From the NCBI RefSeq assembly GCF_000813425.1, contig NZ_JWIB01000009.1, positions 1-42,884 on the forward strand: a stretch of DNA of 42,884 nucleotides, given 5' to 3'. Shown piece by piece: positions 1-8,797 of this stretch. The position numbers and the translations under genes are program-made. Every line of letters begins with the position of its first letter. Position 1 is the stretch's first letter. Source of the DNA: Sporosarcina sp. ZBG7A. Its GTDB lineage: Bacteria; Bacillota; Bacilli; Bacillales_A; Planococcaceae. A model generated the notes under the pieces. That model did no database searches. It saw only the letters and a program-made list of their open reading frames with translations, and was not told the origin of the DNA.

Positions 1-122
1 CATTTGATTTAGAACCTTTTATATGGGCGGATTTAGGGGAAGAGACATATAGGCGGTCTAATATTTCGAACTTTGAAACTATAATTGTGGACATTCGTAA
101 TAGAAAGAAGGGAGTGATGGAC

Positions 123-1811
123 GTGAAAAAAACATTGTTAAGTGTTGTGATGTTGGTATTGTTGATAGTTTTTCCGATTCCGGCATTTGCAGAAGATTTT
201 ACAATCAAAGATTTTAAAATTGATGCACAACTCGAAACGGATGGAAATGTGCAGGTGAAGGAACGGTTAACGTATGAATTCGACGGTTCTTTCAATGGAA
301 TCACCCGTGACCTTTATCCGAAAGAAGGTAGCAAAATCAGTGATCTTCATGCTGAAGAGAATGGGAAATCTCTGAAAATCGAAGGGAATGATGGCAGCTA
401 TAAAATACACAGGAAAGCAAAAGATGAGACTGTCGCTATTGAATTAACCTACACGATTGTAGAAGGTGTAGAAAAATACTCTGACATGGCACAATTTTAC
501 TGGCCGTTTTTTGACGACCGAAACGAAACTGACTTTGGAAATGTAATGATTACTATTCGCCCGCCTGAAGTGACGAATGATGTAATTGCGATGGGCTATG
601 ATGCTGCACGTGGATTAGAAAAGACGGATGAAGAGGGAACGGTTGTATTTAACCTTGGAGAAATATCAGCTGGGACGAATGCAGATGTCCGCATTGGTGT
701 TGACGAGGCGCTATTCCCCGGGTCTCTACAAACAAGTGACCAAAAAATACGTCCCGAATTGGAAAAAGAGCAAGCATCATTAGCAGCTGCTCAAGCGCGT
801 TATGACAAGATGCATAAGTTGTCAGGGCAGGTGGCACCATTCATATTTGGAAGTGCAGTACTGCTGTTGCTTCTTATAGGCGTATATGTCATGCGAACAG
901 AAAACAAATGCCGCGAGAAAGCAGCTTTGGATTATCCAGAAGCCTACTTTGTTCCAGAAGAGATTATGAGCTTGCCTTCAACACTTAGATACACGGTATT
1001 GCATGTGGAAAGTACACAAATTCAAACAACCGCATTATTAGATCTGCTTAGAAAAGGATACATTGAAAGAGATGGAGAAGATGCATTTCGTGTAATCAGT
1101 CGTGATACGGAGTATGAGCACGAACGATTGCTCATTGAATGGTTATTCGATGGTTTTGGTAATGGAGAAACATTTTCCTATAGTGATTTGGATGTATTGG
1201 AAGGAGACAAAATATCAGTTCAACAGGAAGTCAATAAATACAATACATTGCAAAGTGCCTGGGAGAAGTCTATTAAAGAGGAAATAGATGAAAATCATTT
1301 GAAGGGCGGCGGTAAAGGAGTCCGTGTCTTATCCGTAATAGCAGGATTTTTACTGATCGCACCTATGATTGCATTTGGAATCTATGATCAACCGATGTGG
1401 TTATTGTTTTTGATATTCCCAAGTCTCATTCTTGTACTATTTGGATTTTTGTACGCTCCGCAAACAGTCAAAGGGCATGGAATCCAATATCAGTGGGAGG
1501 CTTTTAGAAAGCGATTGCCTGAGGTGACAGAAGCAGATTTGAATGATCAACTCGATGACGAGCAAAAGCGTGCAGTGATTTTTGGAATAGGTACGAAAAC
1601 ACTTAATGAAAATAAATTGTTTGAATCACATTCAGTATACGATCGAGGGTTTGTTCCGCCAATTATGTACTACTTCCCAATCGGTACGCTTGCATATACG
1701 CAATTGAACCGGGCGGATAGTGCAGTTGCTGCATCGAGCTCGTCTTCGTCATCAGTCTCTGGTGGCGGGGGAGGAGTTGGAGGCGGAGGTGGCGGTGCTG
1801 GAGCCTTTTAA
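123..1811 (+). CDS. DUF2207 family membrane protein
   Basis: Exported membrane-anchored protein of the DUF2207 family (YciQ-like); the biochemical role is unknown. Starting at the GTG at 123 gives a clean signal peptide (KK, hydrophobic core, AFA cleavage site near residue 23) and puts GGAG about 9 bases upstream; the ATG at 117 or GTG at 87 are possible but have poor spacing. After the signal peptide comes an extracytoplasmic beta-rich domain of about 200 residues, a TM helix (about nt 835-890), a cytoplasmic winged-helix-like stretch (LRYTVLHVESTQI... region), and two more TM helices (about nt 1318-1460). The C-terminus is a Ser run followed by a Gly-rich tail ending GAGAF, as is common in this family. 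No operon partner is visible. Family assignment is fairly secure from domain order; function is not assigned. Confidence 0.85.
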   Translation: MKKTLLSVVMLVLLIVFPIPAFAEDFTIKDFKIDAQLETDGNVQVKERLTYEFDGSFNGITRDLYPKEGSKISDLHAEENGKSLKIEGNDGSYKIHRKAKDETVAIELTYTIVEGVEKYSDMAQFYWPFFDDRNETDFGNVMITIRPPEVTNDVIAMGYDAARGLEKTDEEGTVVFNLGEISAGTNADVRIGVDEALFPGSLQTSDQKIRPELEKEQASLAAAQARYDKMHKLSGQVAPFIFGSAVLLLLLIGVYVMRTENKCREKAALDYPEAYFVPEEIMSLPSTLRYTVLHVESTQIQTTALLDLLRKGYIERDGEDAFRVISRDTEYEHERLLIEWLFDGFGNGETFSYSDLDVLEGDKISVQQEVNKYNTLQSAWEKSIKEEIDENHLKGGGKGVRVLSVIAGFLLIAPMIAFGIYDQPMWLLFLIFPSLILVLFGFLYAPQTVKGHGIQYQWEAFRKRLPEVTEADLNDQLDDEQKRAVIFGIGTKTLNENKLFESHSVYDRGFVPPIMYYFPIGTLAYTQLNRADSAVAASSSSSSSVSGGGGGVGGGGGGAGAF

Positions 1812-1863
1812 TCCTTGATGACAAAAGTTAGTCACAACCAGTGCAATCCTTAATACAATTAGC

Positions 1864-1874
1864 TAGGTAACCTA
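1864..1874. promoter_or_regulatory. 11-bp palindrome upstream of the MFS exporter
   Basis: TAGGT-A-ACCTA is a perfect inverted repeat with a single central base, 67 bases before the MFS start codon. It could be an operator for a drug-responsive repressor, but it is short and no adjacent regulator gene supports this. Confidence 0.25.
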
Positions 1875-1940
1875 CCAGAACCGTGATAAGATGAGGAAAT
1901 ATATTATTTTGGTTCGATACTGGCTGTAGGAGCGTATAAT

Positions 1941-3122
1941 ATGAAAAAAACATCCCTAACTTTATGGTTGTTGCTAACCAATTTGCTCATTGCCTTTTTA
2001 GGCATAGGTCTCGTGATTCCCGTCATGCCGACGTTAATGAATGAATTACATCTATCCGGAAAAGTAGTCGGCTACTTAGTCGCTTTCTTTGCGGTTGCAC
2101 AGCTTATTGCCTCTCCGTTATCGGGGCGTTGGGTAGATTCAATTGGGCGGAAGAAAATGATTGTCATTGGATTGCTCATGTTTAGTGCATCAGAACTGCT
2201 ATTTGCTGTCGGTCAAACGCTATCTGTTTTGTTTGCATCCCGAATTGTCGGTGGAGTTAGTGCAGCTTTCATCATGCCAGCGGTCACAGCATTCATCGCG
2301 GATATCACCACAAACGATACTCGGGCGAAAGCGCTTGGGTATATGTCCGCAGCAATTTCCACTGGATTTATCCTTGGACCAGGAGTGGGTGGGTTCCTTG
2401 CGACACTTGGTACCCGAGTTCCGTTTTTCTTCGCAGCAGGTCTAGCGCTATTTGCAGCTATCTTCTCGCTGATTATGTTACGCGAACCTGAGCGTCAATA
2501 TGAGGAAACGATGAATACGAAAAAACCAGGATTTACACGGGTTTTTGCACCCATATACTTCATCGTTTTCCTCCTGATTTTTGTCTTGTCATTCGGACTG
2601 GCATCGTTCGAATCCATATTTAGCTTGTTTGTCGATCACAAATTTGGATTCACACCTGCAGACATTGCCATCGTTATTACAGGAAGTGGAATTGTCGGGG
2701 CAATCGCACAAGTCGTACTGTTCGATCGACTCGCAAAACGGATGGGCGAAAAGAAGCTGATTTACCTGTGTTTAGTTTTATCCGCTGTTTTAGTTGCAAT
2801 GATGACAGTAGTGAATTCTTACTTTGCGGTTTTAGCAGTTACGATTGTCGTGTTTGTCGGATTTGACTTAATCCGTCCAGCGGCGACTTCCTACTTATCT
2901 AAAATTGCAGGGAACGAGCAAGGATTTGTCGGGGGCATGAACTCCATGTTTACGAGCATTGGAAATATGATTGGCCCAATCGTTGGGGGCATGTTGTTTG
3001 ATATTGACCTCGACTATCCGTTTTACTTCGCGACGATTGTACTCATCGGAGGAGCTATACTCGCATTTGTTTGGATGCGTAGACCCGACGTAACAAAAGA
3101 CCCTATACACCAGCCGTTGTAA
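1941..3122 (+). CDS. NorA/Bmr-like MFS drug efflux transporter
   Basis: Proton-driven 12-TM exporter of the drug:H+ antiporter-1 (MFS) group, probably exporting lipophilic toxic compounds across the cytoplasmic membrane. The 393-residue length is typical. Motif A is present in the loop after TM2 (GRWVDSIGRKK) and the antiporter motif C lies in TM5 (GYMSAAISTGFILGPGVGG), which separates exporters from importers. The ATG at 1941 has GGAG 8 bases upstream. It is monocistronic: its last codons form the left arm of a bidirectional terminator shared with the convergent AspT-like gene. The real substrate cannot be read from sequence; NorA, Bmr and TetA-type MFS proteins all share these motifs. Confidence 0.85.
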   Translation: MKKTSLTLWLLLTNLLIAFLGIGLVIPVMPTLMNELHLSGKVVGYLVAFFAVAQLIASPLSGRWVDSIGRKKMIVIGLLMFSASELLFAVGQTLSVLFASRIVGGVSAAFIMPAVTAFIADITTNDTRAKALGYMSAAISTGFILGPGVGGFLATLGTRVPFFFAAGLALFAAIFSLIMLREPERQYEETMNTKKPGFTRVFAPIYFIVFLLIFVLSFGLASFESIFSLFVDHKFGFTPADIAIVITGSGIVGAIAQVVLFDRLAKRMGEKKLIYLCLVLSAVLVAMMTVVNSYFAVLAVTIVVFVGFDLIRPAATSYLSKIAGNEQGFVGGMNSMFTSIGNMIGPIVGGMLFDIDLDYPFYFATIVLIGGAILAFVWMRRPDVTKDPIHQPL

Positions 3123-3146
3123 TCGGCTGATGTACAGGGTCTTTTT
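3095..3146. terminator. Bidirectional terminator
   Basis: Long stem AAAAGACCCT-ATACA-CCAGCCG / CGGCTGA-TGTAC-AGGGTCTTTTT with a 7-base loop and U-tracts in both directions. It overlaps the end of the MFS gene and serves the convergent gene ending at 3147. Confidence 0.9.
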
Positions 3147-4742
3147 CTATAAGAAGAACACAATCAATTGGGATGCTATCGCAACTAGGATTAGCGCAAA
3201 TGGATAAGCAGCTGCGTACGCTATCGCTGGATCTTCTGAGTCGATTAGTTGGTTCAAGGCACCAAGTGCAGGTGTACTTGTCATGCCACCTGAAAGCCCG
3301 CCAAGTGAGTGGACGACACTTAGTTTTAACAGTTTGCGCGCAGCGAAATAGCCGGCGAAAATAGGAATCAGTGTTATCAGAACCCCACCAAAGATGAGCT
3401 TCACGCCTTCAGTCTGGATTACTTCTACAATACCGGCACCTGCTGTCGTTCCGGCTCCGGCTAGGAATAGCACCAGACCGAGTTCACGGATTACATGATT
3501 GGAAGGACCATAATAGCGAACGTGGATAGGTCCAAGCTTACCGAAATGCCCGATGATCAGAGCGACAAAAAGTGGACCTCCTGCGGTTCCTAGCTTAATG
3601 GTACCAAGACCTGGTATTGGTATGGGAACCATACCAAGCAATACGCCAAGCAACAACGTCACACTGATTGAAAAGATATCCAAATTCGTGATGGCGAGTT
3701 TTTTGCGGTTGAAAAGTTCCTCGACTTCATCAAGTCGTAGCTCCGTACTGACAATCGTTAAGACATCCCCGCGGATCAGCGGCAAATTTGGATTTTGCGT
3801 AAGTTCAATTCCCTCACGTGTAATGCGGGTGACAGTCGTCCCGTGATCTTTTCGTAATCTAAGGTCTTTCAGTGTTTTCCCCATTACTTCATCTGAATAG
3901 ACGGTCACTTTTCGGAGGTGGACATTATCGGGATTCTCTAAATCTGTGTCGACAGGCTTCCCAACATATGCGATCAGCCCATCGAGCTTCGTCTCATTGC
4001 CTACGACAACTAGATTATCACCGTTCAGCAATATCGTATCACCTAGAGCAATCATCGTATGACCATCACGGATGACCCGGCTGACGACGGCGTCATAGGG
4101 AGCGAAATTCAACTCGCTTAAACTACTTTTGTGAAGCATCGGGTTCGTCACTTCAAGTGTTGTGAGTACGGGAGAACCTACTGTCCGGATCGGGTTCGCG
4201 GTCTCTTCCAAGTCTTTTTGTAAGTCCACTTTGCCGATACGGGGCAACAACTGGACAAACAAGACAACGGCTAGAACACCGAATGGATAGGCAATACCAT
4301 AACCAACCGACGCTAGTGGATCATGAGTTGCCTGCAAGGCAGCGGCTAAACCAGGTGTACTTGTAAGGGCACCAGTCATTAGTCCAACACTGAGTGCCGG
4401 GTCCAGGTTGAGCCCTTTTGCAACCAAAATCGTCGTTACAACAGCAAAAAGGATGATTAGTAACGACAAAATTCCGAAAATCAGGCCACTTGATCGCAGC
4501 ATGCGGAAAAACTTCGGACCTGCCTGCAATCCGATACCGACTATGAAAAGACTCAATCCGAGGTTTTGGATCACTGGCGAAATGGCAAAGCCGAAATGTC
4601 CAAATACCATTGCAACTAGCAAAACTCCTGCTGCACCTAAGTTAAGACCCTTAATGGACAATGAGCCGAACCAGGAGCCCAGAAATAAGATAACGAATAA
4701 TAAAATCAGTGGTTCGTCGAGTAACGAGCGCAGTAATTCCAT
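3147..4742 (-). CDS. AspT/YidE-type transporter with two TrkA-C domains
   Basis: Putative membrane carrier of the aspartate:alanine exchanger (AAE) family. The protein (531 aa) has two membrane halves of about five helices each, separated by two RCK-C/TrkA-C domains that bind small ligands in related proteins. Each half carries the family signature: GALTSTPGLAAAL with ATHDPLASVGYGIAYPFG in the first and GGMTSTPALGAL with AIAYAAAYPFAL in the second. The start at 4742 (MELLRSLLDEPL) is chosen because GAGGTGA lies 8 bases upstream; longer in-frame readings add a non-conserved, non-membrane N-terminus. It is transcribed alone and ends at the shared terminator. Substrate unknown: family members exchange aspartate/alanine or succinate, and many are uncharacterised. 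Confidence 0.85.
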   Translation of the reverse strand: MELLRSLLDEPLILLFVILFLGSWFGSLSIKGLNLGAAGVLLVAMVFGHFGFAISPVIQNLGLSLFIVGIGLQAGPKFFRMLRSSGLIFGILSLLIILFAVVTTILVAKGLNLDPALSVGLMTGALTSTPGLAAALQATHDPLASVGYGIAYPFGVLAVVLFVQLLPRIGKVDLQKDLEETANPIRTVGSPVLTTLEVTNPMLHKSSLSELNFAPYDAVVSRVIRDGHTMIALGDTILLNGDNLVVVGNETKLDGLIAYVGKPVDTDLENPDNVHLRKVTVYSDEVMGKTLKDLRLRKDHGTTVTRITREGIELTQNPNLPLIRGDVLTIVSTELRLDEVEELFNRKKLAITNLDIFSISVTLLLGVLLGMVPIPIPGLGTIKLGTAGGPLFVALIIGHFGKLGPIHVRYYGPSNHVIRELGLVLFLAGAGTTAGAGIVEVIQTEGVKLIFGGVLITLIPIFAGYFAARKLLKLSVVHSLGGLSGGMTSTPALGALNQLIDSEDPAIAYAAAYPFALILVAIASQLIVFFL

Positions 4743-4939
4743 CCAATTCACCTCTATGAAACAATCTACCCCAAGTATACTGTAATGAACCAGCTGAGTG
4801 CAGTGACAAGTCCTGAAATTCCCATTGCTCTGAAAGATAGTGAATCTGTGGATTGGGATGAAAAGGTTAGTCATCTTATACAATAGGGAAAGAACGAAAT
4901 GAGGAAGTACACTAGCTACGTATGGAAAGGAGTTTTCAC

Positions 4940-5257
4940 GTGGGAATATTATTAATCATTTTCATCGCTCTCGGTGCTGCGGGGGTGCTCCTTCAAGGGT
5001 TGATGTATACGAAGCAATTCAACTTGAATTTAGGAATTCGTGTCATGAATACTGTACTCGGACTACTCATTGCATACATAACATTCACATCGTTTCCAGA
5101 AGGGGAAACTATAAGAAAGTTAATCGCGGCAGCACTGGGAATTAGCGCTGTAGGTGGTTTGGCAATTAGTTTTGTAAAACGAGAGGCACTCGGAGGTAGA
5201 GTACTTCTCACCCTCTCCGTATCAGTCGGACTCGGCTTTTTGTATGCTGGAATATGA
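4940..5257 (+). CDS. Small four-helix membrane protein, unknown function
   Basis: A 105-residue protein with about four hydrophobic segments and almost no soluble part. I do not recognise a named family. The GTG at 4940 is preferred because AAAGGAG lies 7 bases before it; the in-frame ATG at 4922 would place the ribosome binding site inside the gene. It is followed directly by a good terminator, so it is a single-gene unit. Codon use resembles its neighbours. Confidence 0.7.
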   Translation: MGILLIIFIALGAAGVLLQGLMYTKQFNLNLGIRVMNTVLGLLIAYITFTSFPEGETIRKLIAAALGISAVGGLAISFVKREALGGRVLLTLSVSVGLGFLYAGI

Positions 5258-5267
5258 ATCGGAACAG

Positions 5268-5303
5268 ATAGGCTGCTTCTAAAATAAGCAGTCTATTTTT
5301 TCT
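5268..5303 (+). terminator. Intrinsic terminator after the small membrane protein
   Basis: ATAGGCTGCTT / AAGCAGTCTAT stem (one mismatch), 7-base loop, then six T residues. Confidence 0.85.
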
Positions 5304-5305
5304 TG

Positions 5306-5336
5306 TTGACTCTTACGTTACGTCAGCCTTTACACT
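5306..5336 (+). promoter_or_regulatory. MerR-type promoter with 19-bp spacer
   Basis: The -35 TTGACT (5306-5311) and -10 TACACT (5331-5336) are 19 bp apart, the over-long spacing typical of promoters activated by MerR-family proteins through DNA untwisting. The spacer holds a near-palindrome TTACGT-T-ACGTCA, as in Mta/TipA-type operators. The downstream gene is a MerR-family activator, so autoregulation is the natural reading. Confidence 0.8.
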
Positions 5337-5359
5337 GAAAGTATGAAAGGAGGATGGGT

Positions 5360-6085
5360 ATGAAAGTGAAAGAAGTAGCAGCATTATCAGGCGTGAGTGT
5401 CCGAACGCTGCATCACTATGATGAACTAGGATTACTGAAACCCGCAGAAACGACTGAAGCGGGATATCGGGTTTACTCTGACGAAAATCTTGCTGAGCTC
5501 CAACAGATTCTGTTTTACAGAGCACTTGGTTTTTCGTTGAAACAAATCAAAGAAATACTGTCTAATCCATCATTTAATCGACTTGAAGCATTGGTTAGTC
5601 AGCAACAGATGCTTCATCAGAAGCGTGAGCAACTCGATGACATGATCCGGACGATTGAACAAACCATAAAAGAAGGAAAGGGTGAAGTGACGATGACACG
5701 CGAAGAACGATTTAAAGGATTCGACTTCAGTGAAAATCCTTATGAACAGGAAGCGAGAGACCGCTGGGGAGATGAAGCTGTGGACGAAACGAACAAGAAG
5801 TTGCAACAGTTCGGTGGGAAACAGCAGGAAAAAATGAATGCAATCTACCGGCGTCTTGCTGAAGTGCGACATCTCCAACCTGATTCTGAGGAAGCCCAAA
5901 AAGCAATCGGTGACTGGTATCAGTTTTTGAACACGATTGGTACGTATTCAATAGAAGCATTCTCAGGACTTGGGGAGATGTATGTTGCCGACGAACGGTT
6001 CACAACGAACATCGATAAGTTTGGGATAGGGCTCGCGAGCTTCATGCGCGATGCGATGAAAGAATATGCACAACATAATAACTAG
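5360..6085 (+). CDS. mta: MerR-family activator, Mta/TipA type
   Basis: Transcriptional activator that in relatives switches on multidrug exporters after binding hydrophobic compounds. Residues 1-70 form the winged helix (VKEVAALSGVSVRTLHHYDELGLL), followed by the long dimerisation coiled coil (about 75-110) and a C-terminal TipAS-like antibiotic-recognition domain (about 120-241). The ATG at 5360 is used because AAAGGAGG ends 6 bases before it; the ATG at 5354 touches the ribosome binding site. Length (241 aa) is close to Mta of Bacillus. Its promoter has the 19-bp MerR-type spacer, so it probably regulates itself. No exporter is adjacent on the same transcript; the NorA-like MFS 2.2 kb upstream is a candidate target but this is inference. 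Confidence 0.88.
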   Translation: MKVKEVAALSGVSVRTLHHYDELGLLKPAETTEAGYRVYSDENLAELQQILFYRALGFSLKQIKEILSNPSFNRLEALVSQQQMLHQKREQLDDMIRTIEQTIKEGKGEVTMTREERFKGFDFSENPYEQEARDRWGDEAVDETNKKLQQFGGKQQEKMNAIYRRLAEVRHLQPDSEEAQKAIGDWYQFLNTIGTYSIEAFSGLGEMYVADERFTTNIDKFGIGLASFMRDAMKEYAQHNN

Positions 6086-6089
6086 TACT

Positions 6090-6122
6090 GAACAGGCATC
6101 CTTCAAAGGGTGCCTGTTTTAG
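6090..6122 (+). terminator. Intrinsic terminator after mta
   Basis: AACAGGCATCC / GGGTGCCTGTT stem with a 6-base loop and a T-rich tail. Confidence 0.85.
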
Positions 6123-6194
6123 TTTGACCTCGTTTAGTCATTGTTCTATGATTAATCAAAACAGTTTGACACTAGATGGAAAGGTTGTGAGCCA

Positions 6195-7160
6195 ATGAAC
6201 GTTCCTGTTAAATTACAAATCGGTGATGAGATTCGTATTGTCGCACCAAGTCGTAGTGGTTCGATATTATCAGAAGATGGTGTGAAAAGCGCAACAGAAC
6301 GTTTGGAAGCACTTGGATTCAAAGTCACGTTCGGTACGTATGCATTTGAGTCGGATCTTCAACACTCCGCATCGATTGAACATCGAATCGAGGATGTCCA
6401 TGAAGCGTTCAGAGATCCTGCGGTCAAAGGCATTCTGACGGTCATTGGCGGATTTAATAGTAATGAGTTGCTACCGTTTCTGGATTACGAATTGATTGGG
6501 AACAACCCTAAAGTATTTTGTGGATATAGTGACATTACCGCGATTGCGTCAGCGATCACGGCCAAAACAGGGATGATCACGTATTCAGGACCTCATTTCT
6601 CAAGCTTTTCGATGGATATTGGCCGAGAATGGCAGACGGAGTTCTTCAAAAAGTGTCTCATGCAAGAGGAACATTTTGCGCTCACACCCTCTGAACAATG
6701 GAGTGATGATTCATGGTACATGGATCAGGAAAATCGAACCTTTGAACCAACAGAATGGAAGGTTTATAACGAAGGAACGGCCGAGGGCCAAATCTTTGGT
6801 GCAAATTTATGTACGTTGAACCTACTGCAAGGAACGGAGTATATGCCTGATTTGGGCGATTCTATTTTATTCCTAGAAGACGATGAAATGACGATACCCG
6901 AAACGTTTGCACGGGATTTGGCTTCGCTGCTACAAGTAGCAGGTGAAATACGTGGACTGGTGATAGGTCGGTTTCAGCGCAGCTCCAAGGTCACTGATGA
7001 ACAAATCCAATATATTCTAGACAAACACCCGATGCTTCAAAACATACCTGTTCTCTATGACGTCGATTTCGGTCATACCCAACCGATGTTCACGTTCCCA
7101 ATTGGTGGAGAAGCAGTTGTGAATAGTGGTGATTGTTCAATCGAATTGACAAAGTTCTAA
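6195..7160 (+). CDS. S66-family LD-carboxypeptidase (MccF/LdcA-like)
   Basis: Serine peptidase of family S66. Members either trim the L,D-linked D-Ala from murein tetrapeptides in the cytoplasm (LdcA) or cleave microcin C-type toxins (MccF). The expected Ser-Glu-His triad is visible: Ser112 in GYSDITAI, Glu228 in FLEDDE and His294 in DFGHTQP. The 321-residue length is normal. The ATG at 6195 follows GGAAAGGTTGTGAG. It is flanked by its own terminator and transcribed alone. Overall features (short N-terminal Rossmann-like half, LEDDE motif, no signal peptide) are closer to MccF-like members, but recycling versus toxin immunity cannot be settled from sequence. Confidence 0.88.
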   Translation: MNVPVKLQIGDEIRIVAPSRSGSILSEDGVKSATERLEALGFKVTFGTYAFESDLQHSASIEHRIEDVHEAFRDPAVKGILTVIGGFNSNELLPFLDYELIGNNPKVFCGYSDITAIASAITAKTGMITYSGPHFSSFSMDIGREWQTEFFKKCLMQEEHFALTPSEQWSDDSWYMDQENRTFEPTEWKVYNEGTAEGQIFGANLCTLNLLQGTEYMPDLGDSILFLEDDEMTIPETFARDLASLLQVAGEIRGLVIGRFQRSSKVTDEQIQYILDKHPMLQNIPVLYDVDFGHTQPMFTFPIGGEAVVNSGDCSIELTKF

Positions 7161-7183
7161 CGTGACAAACAATCTCTCAAACT

Positions 7184-7209
7184 GGCACTGCTTCATGCAG
7201 TGTCTTTTT
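7184..7209 (+). terminator. Intrinsic terminator after the LD-carboxypeptidase
   Basis: GGCACTGC / GCAGTGTC stem (one G-U pair), short loop, then TTTTT. Confidence 0.75.
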
Positions 7210-7268
7210 GCAATACGTTCTCTAAAGTGAAAGTTTCTTGTATTAAGCACTTTTATAAGATATGTATG

Positions 7269-8180
7269 CTAGTTTGTTTGATCAAATAATTCGTTCGTTA
7301 GGTCTCCGTTAATGCCAATTGCCGCGGCACTTCCACTGCCTGCTGCTACAATAAGCTGTGCAGGGACGATATTTGCCGCATCACCCGCGGCGTATACGTT
7401 CCATACATTTGTGCGTCCATATTCGTCCGTTTGGATTCCTCCGTATCCGTTCAATTTGCAGCCGAGGATTTCGGCAAAATGGTTAGGGTGCGACCACAGG
7501 GGAGTAACGAAACCATATGATCGGTCAATCAGCGTGCCGTCTTCTAGACGTACGCGTTCAAGTTGACCGTTTGCGCCTTCAAGCCCGGAAAGAATATCTT
7601 CCGCAACTTTTATACCACGTGTTTCCAGACGCTCCCTTTCATGTAGTTCGAGTCGTCCTTCTCCGTTAGTGAACACAATGAGATCCCGACTCCATGTGAA
7701 AACCTCTTTTGCAAGCTTATAGACATTTTTGTCCGCAATGACGGCGAGAGGCTGATCGCGAACTTCCCAGCCGTCACAGTATGGACAGCTAAACAAGCTT
7801 GTCCCATAAAATCGTTCAATGCCAGGTACATTTGGCTGCTCATCTTTTAATCCTGTCGCCAGCAAGATTTTAGTGCTTTTATACACGTTGCTAGATTCTG
7901 TGGTTACTTCGTAATTTGTTTCTGAAATACGTTCAATAGAGAGTGCCTTTTCAGGTTTGACTTGAATGGAAGGGTAAGCTCCCAATTCTTCCAATGCAAG
8001 CTGCCGAAATTTTGCCGGTTGGATTCCATCACGTGTTAAAAACCCGTGCGATTCCCGTACGACATGATTACGGGGTTCATTACTATCAATTAAAATGACA
8101 TTTCTACGTGCTCTCCCGAGAACGAGTGCGGCGTTTAATCCTGCCGGTCCCCCACCGATGATAATGCAATCATAGTTCAT
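7269..8180 (-). CDS. Thioredoxin-reductase-like FAD oxidoreductase
   Basis: Class-II pyridine nucleotide-disulfide oxidoreductase resembling thioredoxin reductase. It has an N-terminal FAD-binding GGGPAG motif (residues 9-14), the redox-active CPYC pair (Cys132, Cys135) inside the NADPH domain, and the second FAD motif YAAGDAA near the C-terminus. At 303 residues it is slightly shorter than TrxB. The NADPH-binding region after CPYC looks divergent: the usual GGGxSA is not obvious, and the segment there reads AVIADKNVYKLA. The electron source and acceptor are therefore uncertain. It is most like the uncharacterised FAD/NAD(P)-binding TrxB paralogs common in Bacilli rather than housekeeping TrxB. 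The start at 8180 gives the conserved MNYDCIIIGGG; AAAGGA lies about 12 bases upstream. Confidence 0.8.
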   Translation of the reverse strand: MNYDCIIIGGGPAGLNAALVLGRARRNVILIDSNEPRNHVVRESHGFLTRDGIQPAKFRQLALEELGAYPSIQVKPEKALSIERISETNYEVTTESSNVYKSTKILLATGLKDEQPNVPGIERFYGTSLFSCPYCDGWEVRDQPLAVIADKNVYKLAKEVFTWSRDLIVFTNGEGRLELHERERLETRGIKVAEDILSGLEGANGQLERVRLEDGTLIDRSYGFVTPLWSHPNHFAEILGCKLNGYGGIQTDEYGRTNVWNVYAAGDAANIVPAQLIVAAGSGSAAAIGINGDLTNELFDQTN

Positions 8181-8406
8181 CTTTTTTGCTCATCCTTTCT
8201 TCATACATTCACTTTACCCATGTCTACTGTGATTAAGCTTAAAGAACGAATTAATGTTAGGTGTTTTCCGAACAATCCTGGATGTTTCTTGCACTTATCA
8301 ATTTACGAGAATACTAACAGAACACTTAAGGGAGTATAGAAACTGACTGTCCGCAAGTGCTATGTTTATTTTTTGTGTAAAGTTCTATACTTTTGGGCAA
8401 AGATAG
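8181..8406. other. Intergenic stretch, no gene seen
   Basis: AT-rich sequence upstream of the flavoprotein gene. I see no convincing open frame, terminator or RNA structure here. Together with the remnant that follows it separates ordinary chromosomal genes from the AT-rich HAD/YczE/Crp cluster. Confidence 0.5.
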
Positions 8407-8604
8407 GACGAAAAATGGGTTCATAATATAATCGAAATAGGTGAGAAAATTATAAGTGATTTTGAACTTCTACCTAAAGGTTCCGGTAAAAGGTTTGGAT
8501 TATTTGAAACTGAAAGTAATAATATCTATGAAGCTGAATATATTGCTTACAATAGTAAAAGTGAAGTAGTGTATACACTTAAACCTGGCGAGCAATCCCA
8601 CTAA
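8407..8604 (+). pseudogene. Remnant of a small hypothetical protein gene
   Basis: A 65-codon open stretch follows an in-frame TAG and has no start codon with a ribosome binding site. It encodes a protein-like segment (FELLPKGSGKRFGLFET, then YEAEYIAYNSKSEVVYTL) with balanced composition and no internal stop. It looks like the 3' part of a gene that has lost its 5' end. I do not recognise the family. Confidence 0.4.
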
Positions 8605-8727
8605 GTAAATAGCAACTATCTTCAACTTTAGGGGGAGTTGAATTAATAAGGACTTGGCTGCAAAAGTGCAAGATGGTTTAACTGGAGTATTACAATAACA
8701 GATTTATTACTAAGGATATAGTTTGAT

Positions 8728-8770
8728 AAAAATAACCTCATTGGATTCTTATCCGTAAGAGGTTATTTTT
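8728..8770. terminator. Bidirectional terminator
   Basis: AAAAATAACCTC / GAGGTTATTTTT stem closing a 19-base loop, with A and T tracts on both sides. It lies just beyond the YczE-like gene on the minus strand. Confidence 0.8.
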
Positions 8771-8797
8771 AGTTATGCTTTTTATTGAGTTTTGGTT

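Noticed and set aside
3553..4785. Several plus-strand open frames within the AspT-like gene
   Set aside because: They are shadows without ribosome binding sites or recognisable domains.
4743..4883. N-terminal extension of the AspT-like protein to 4883
   Set aside because: The extra residues are not membrane-like and the start at 4742 has a strong ribosome binding site.
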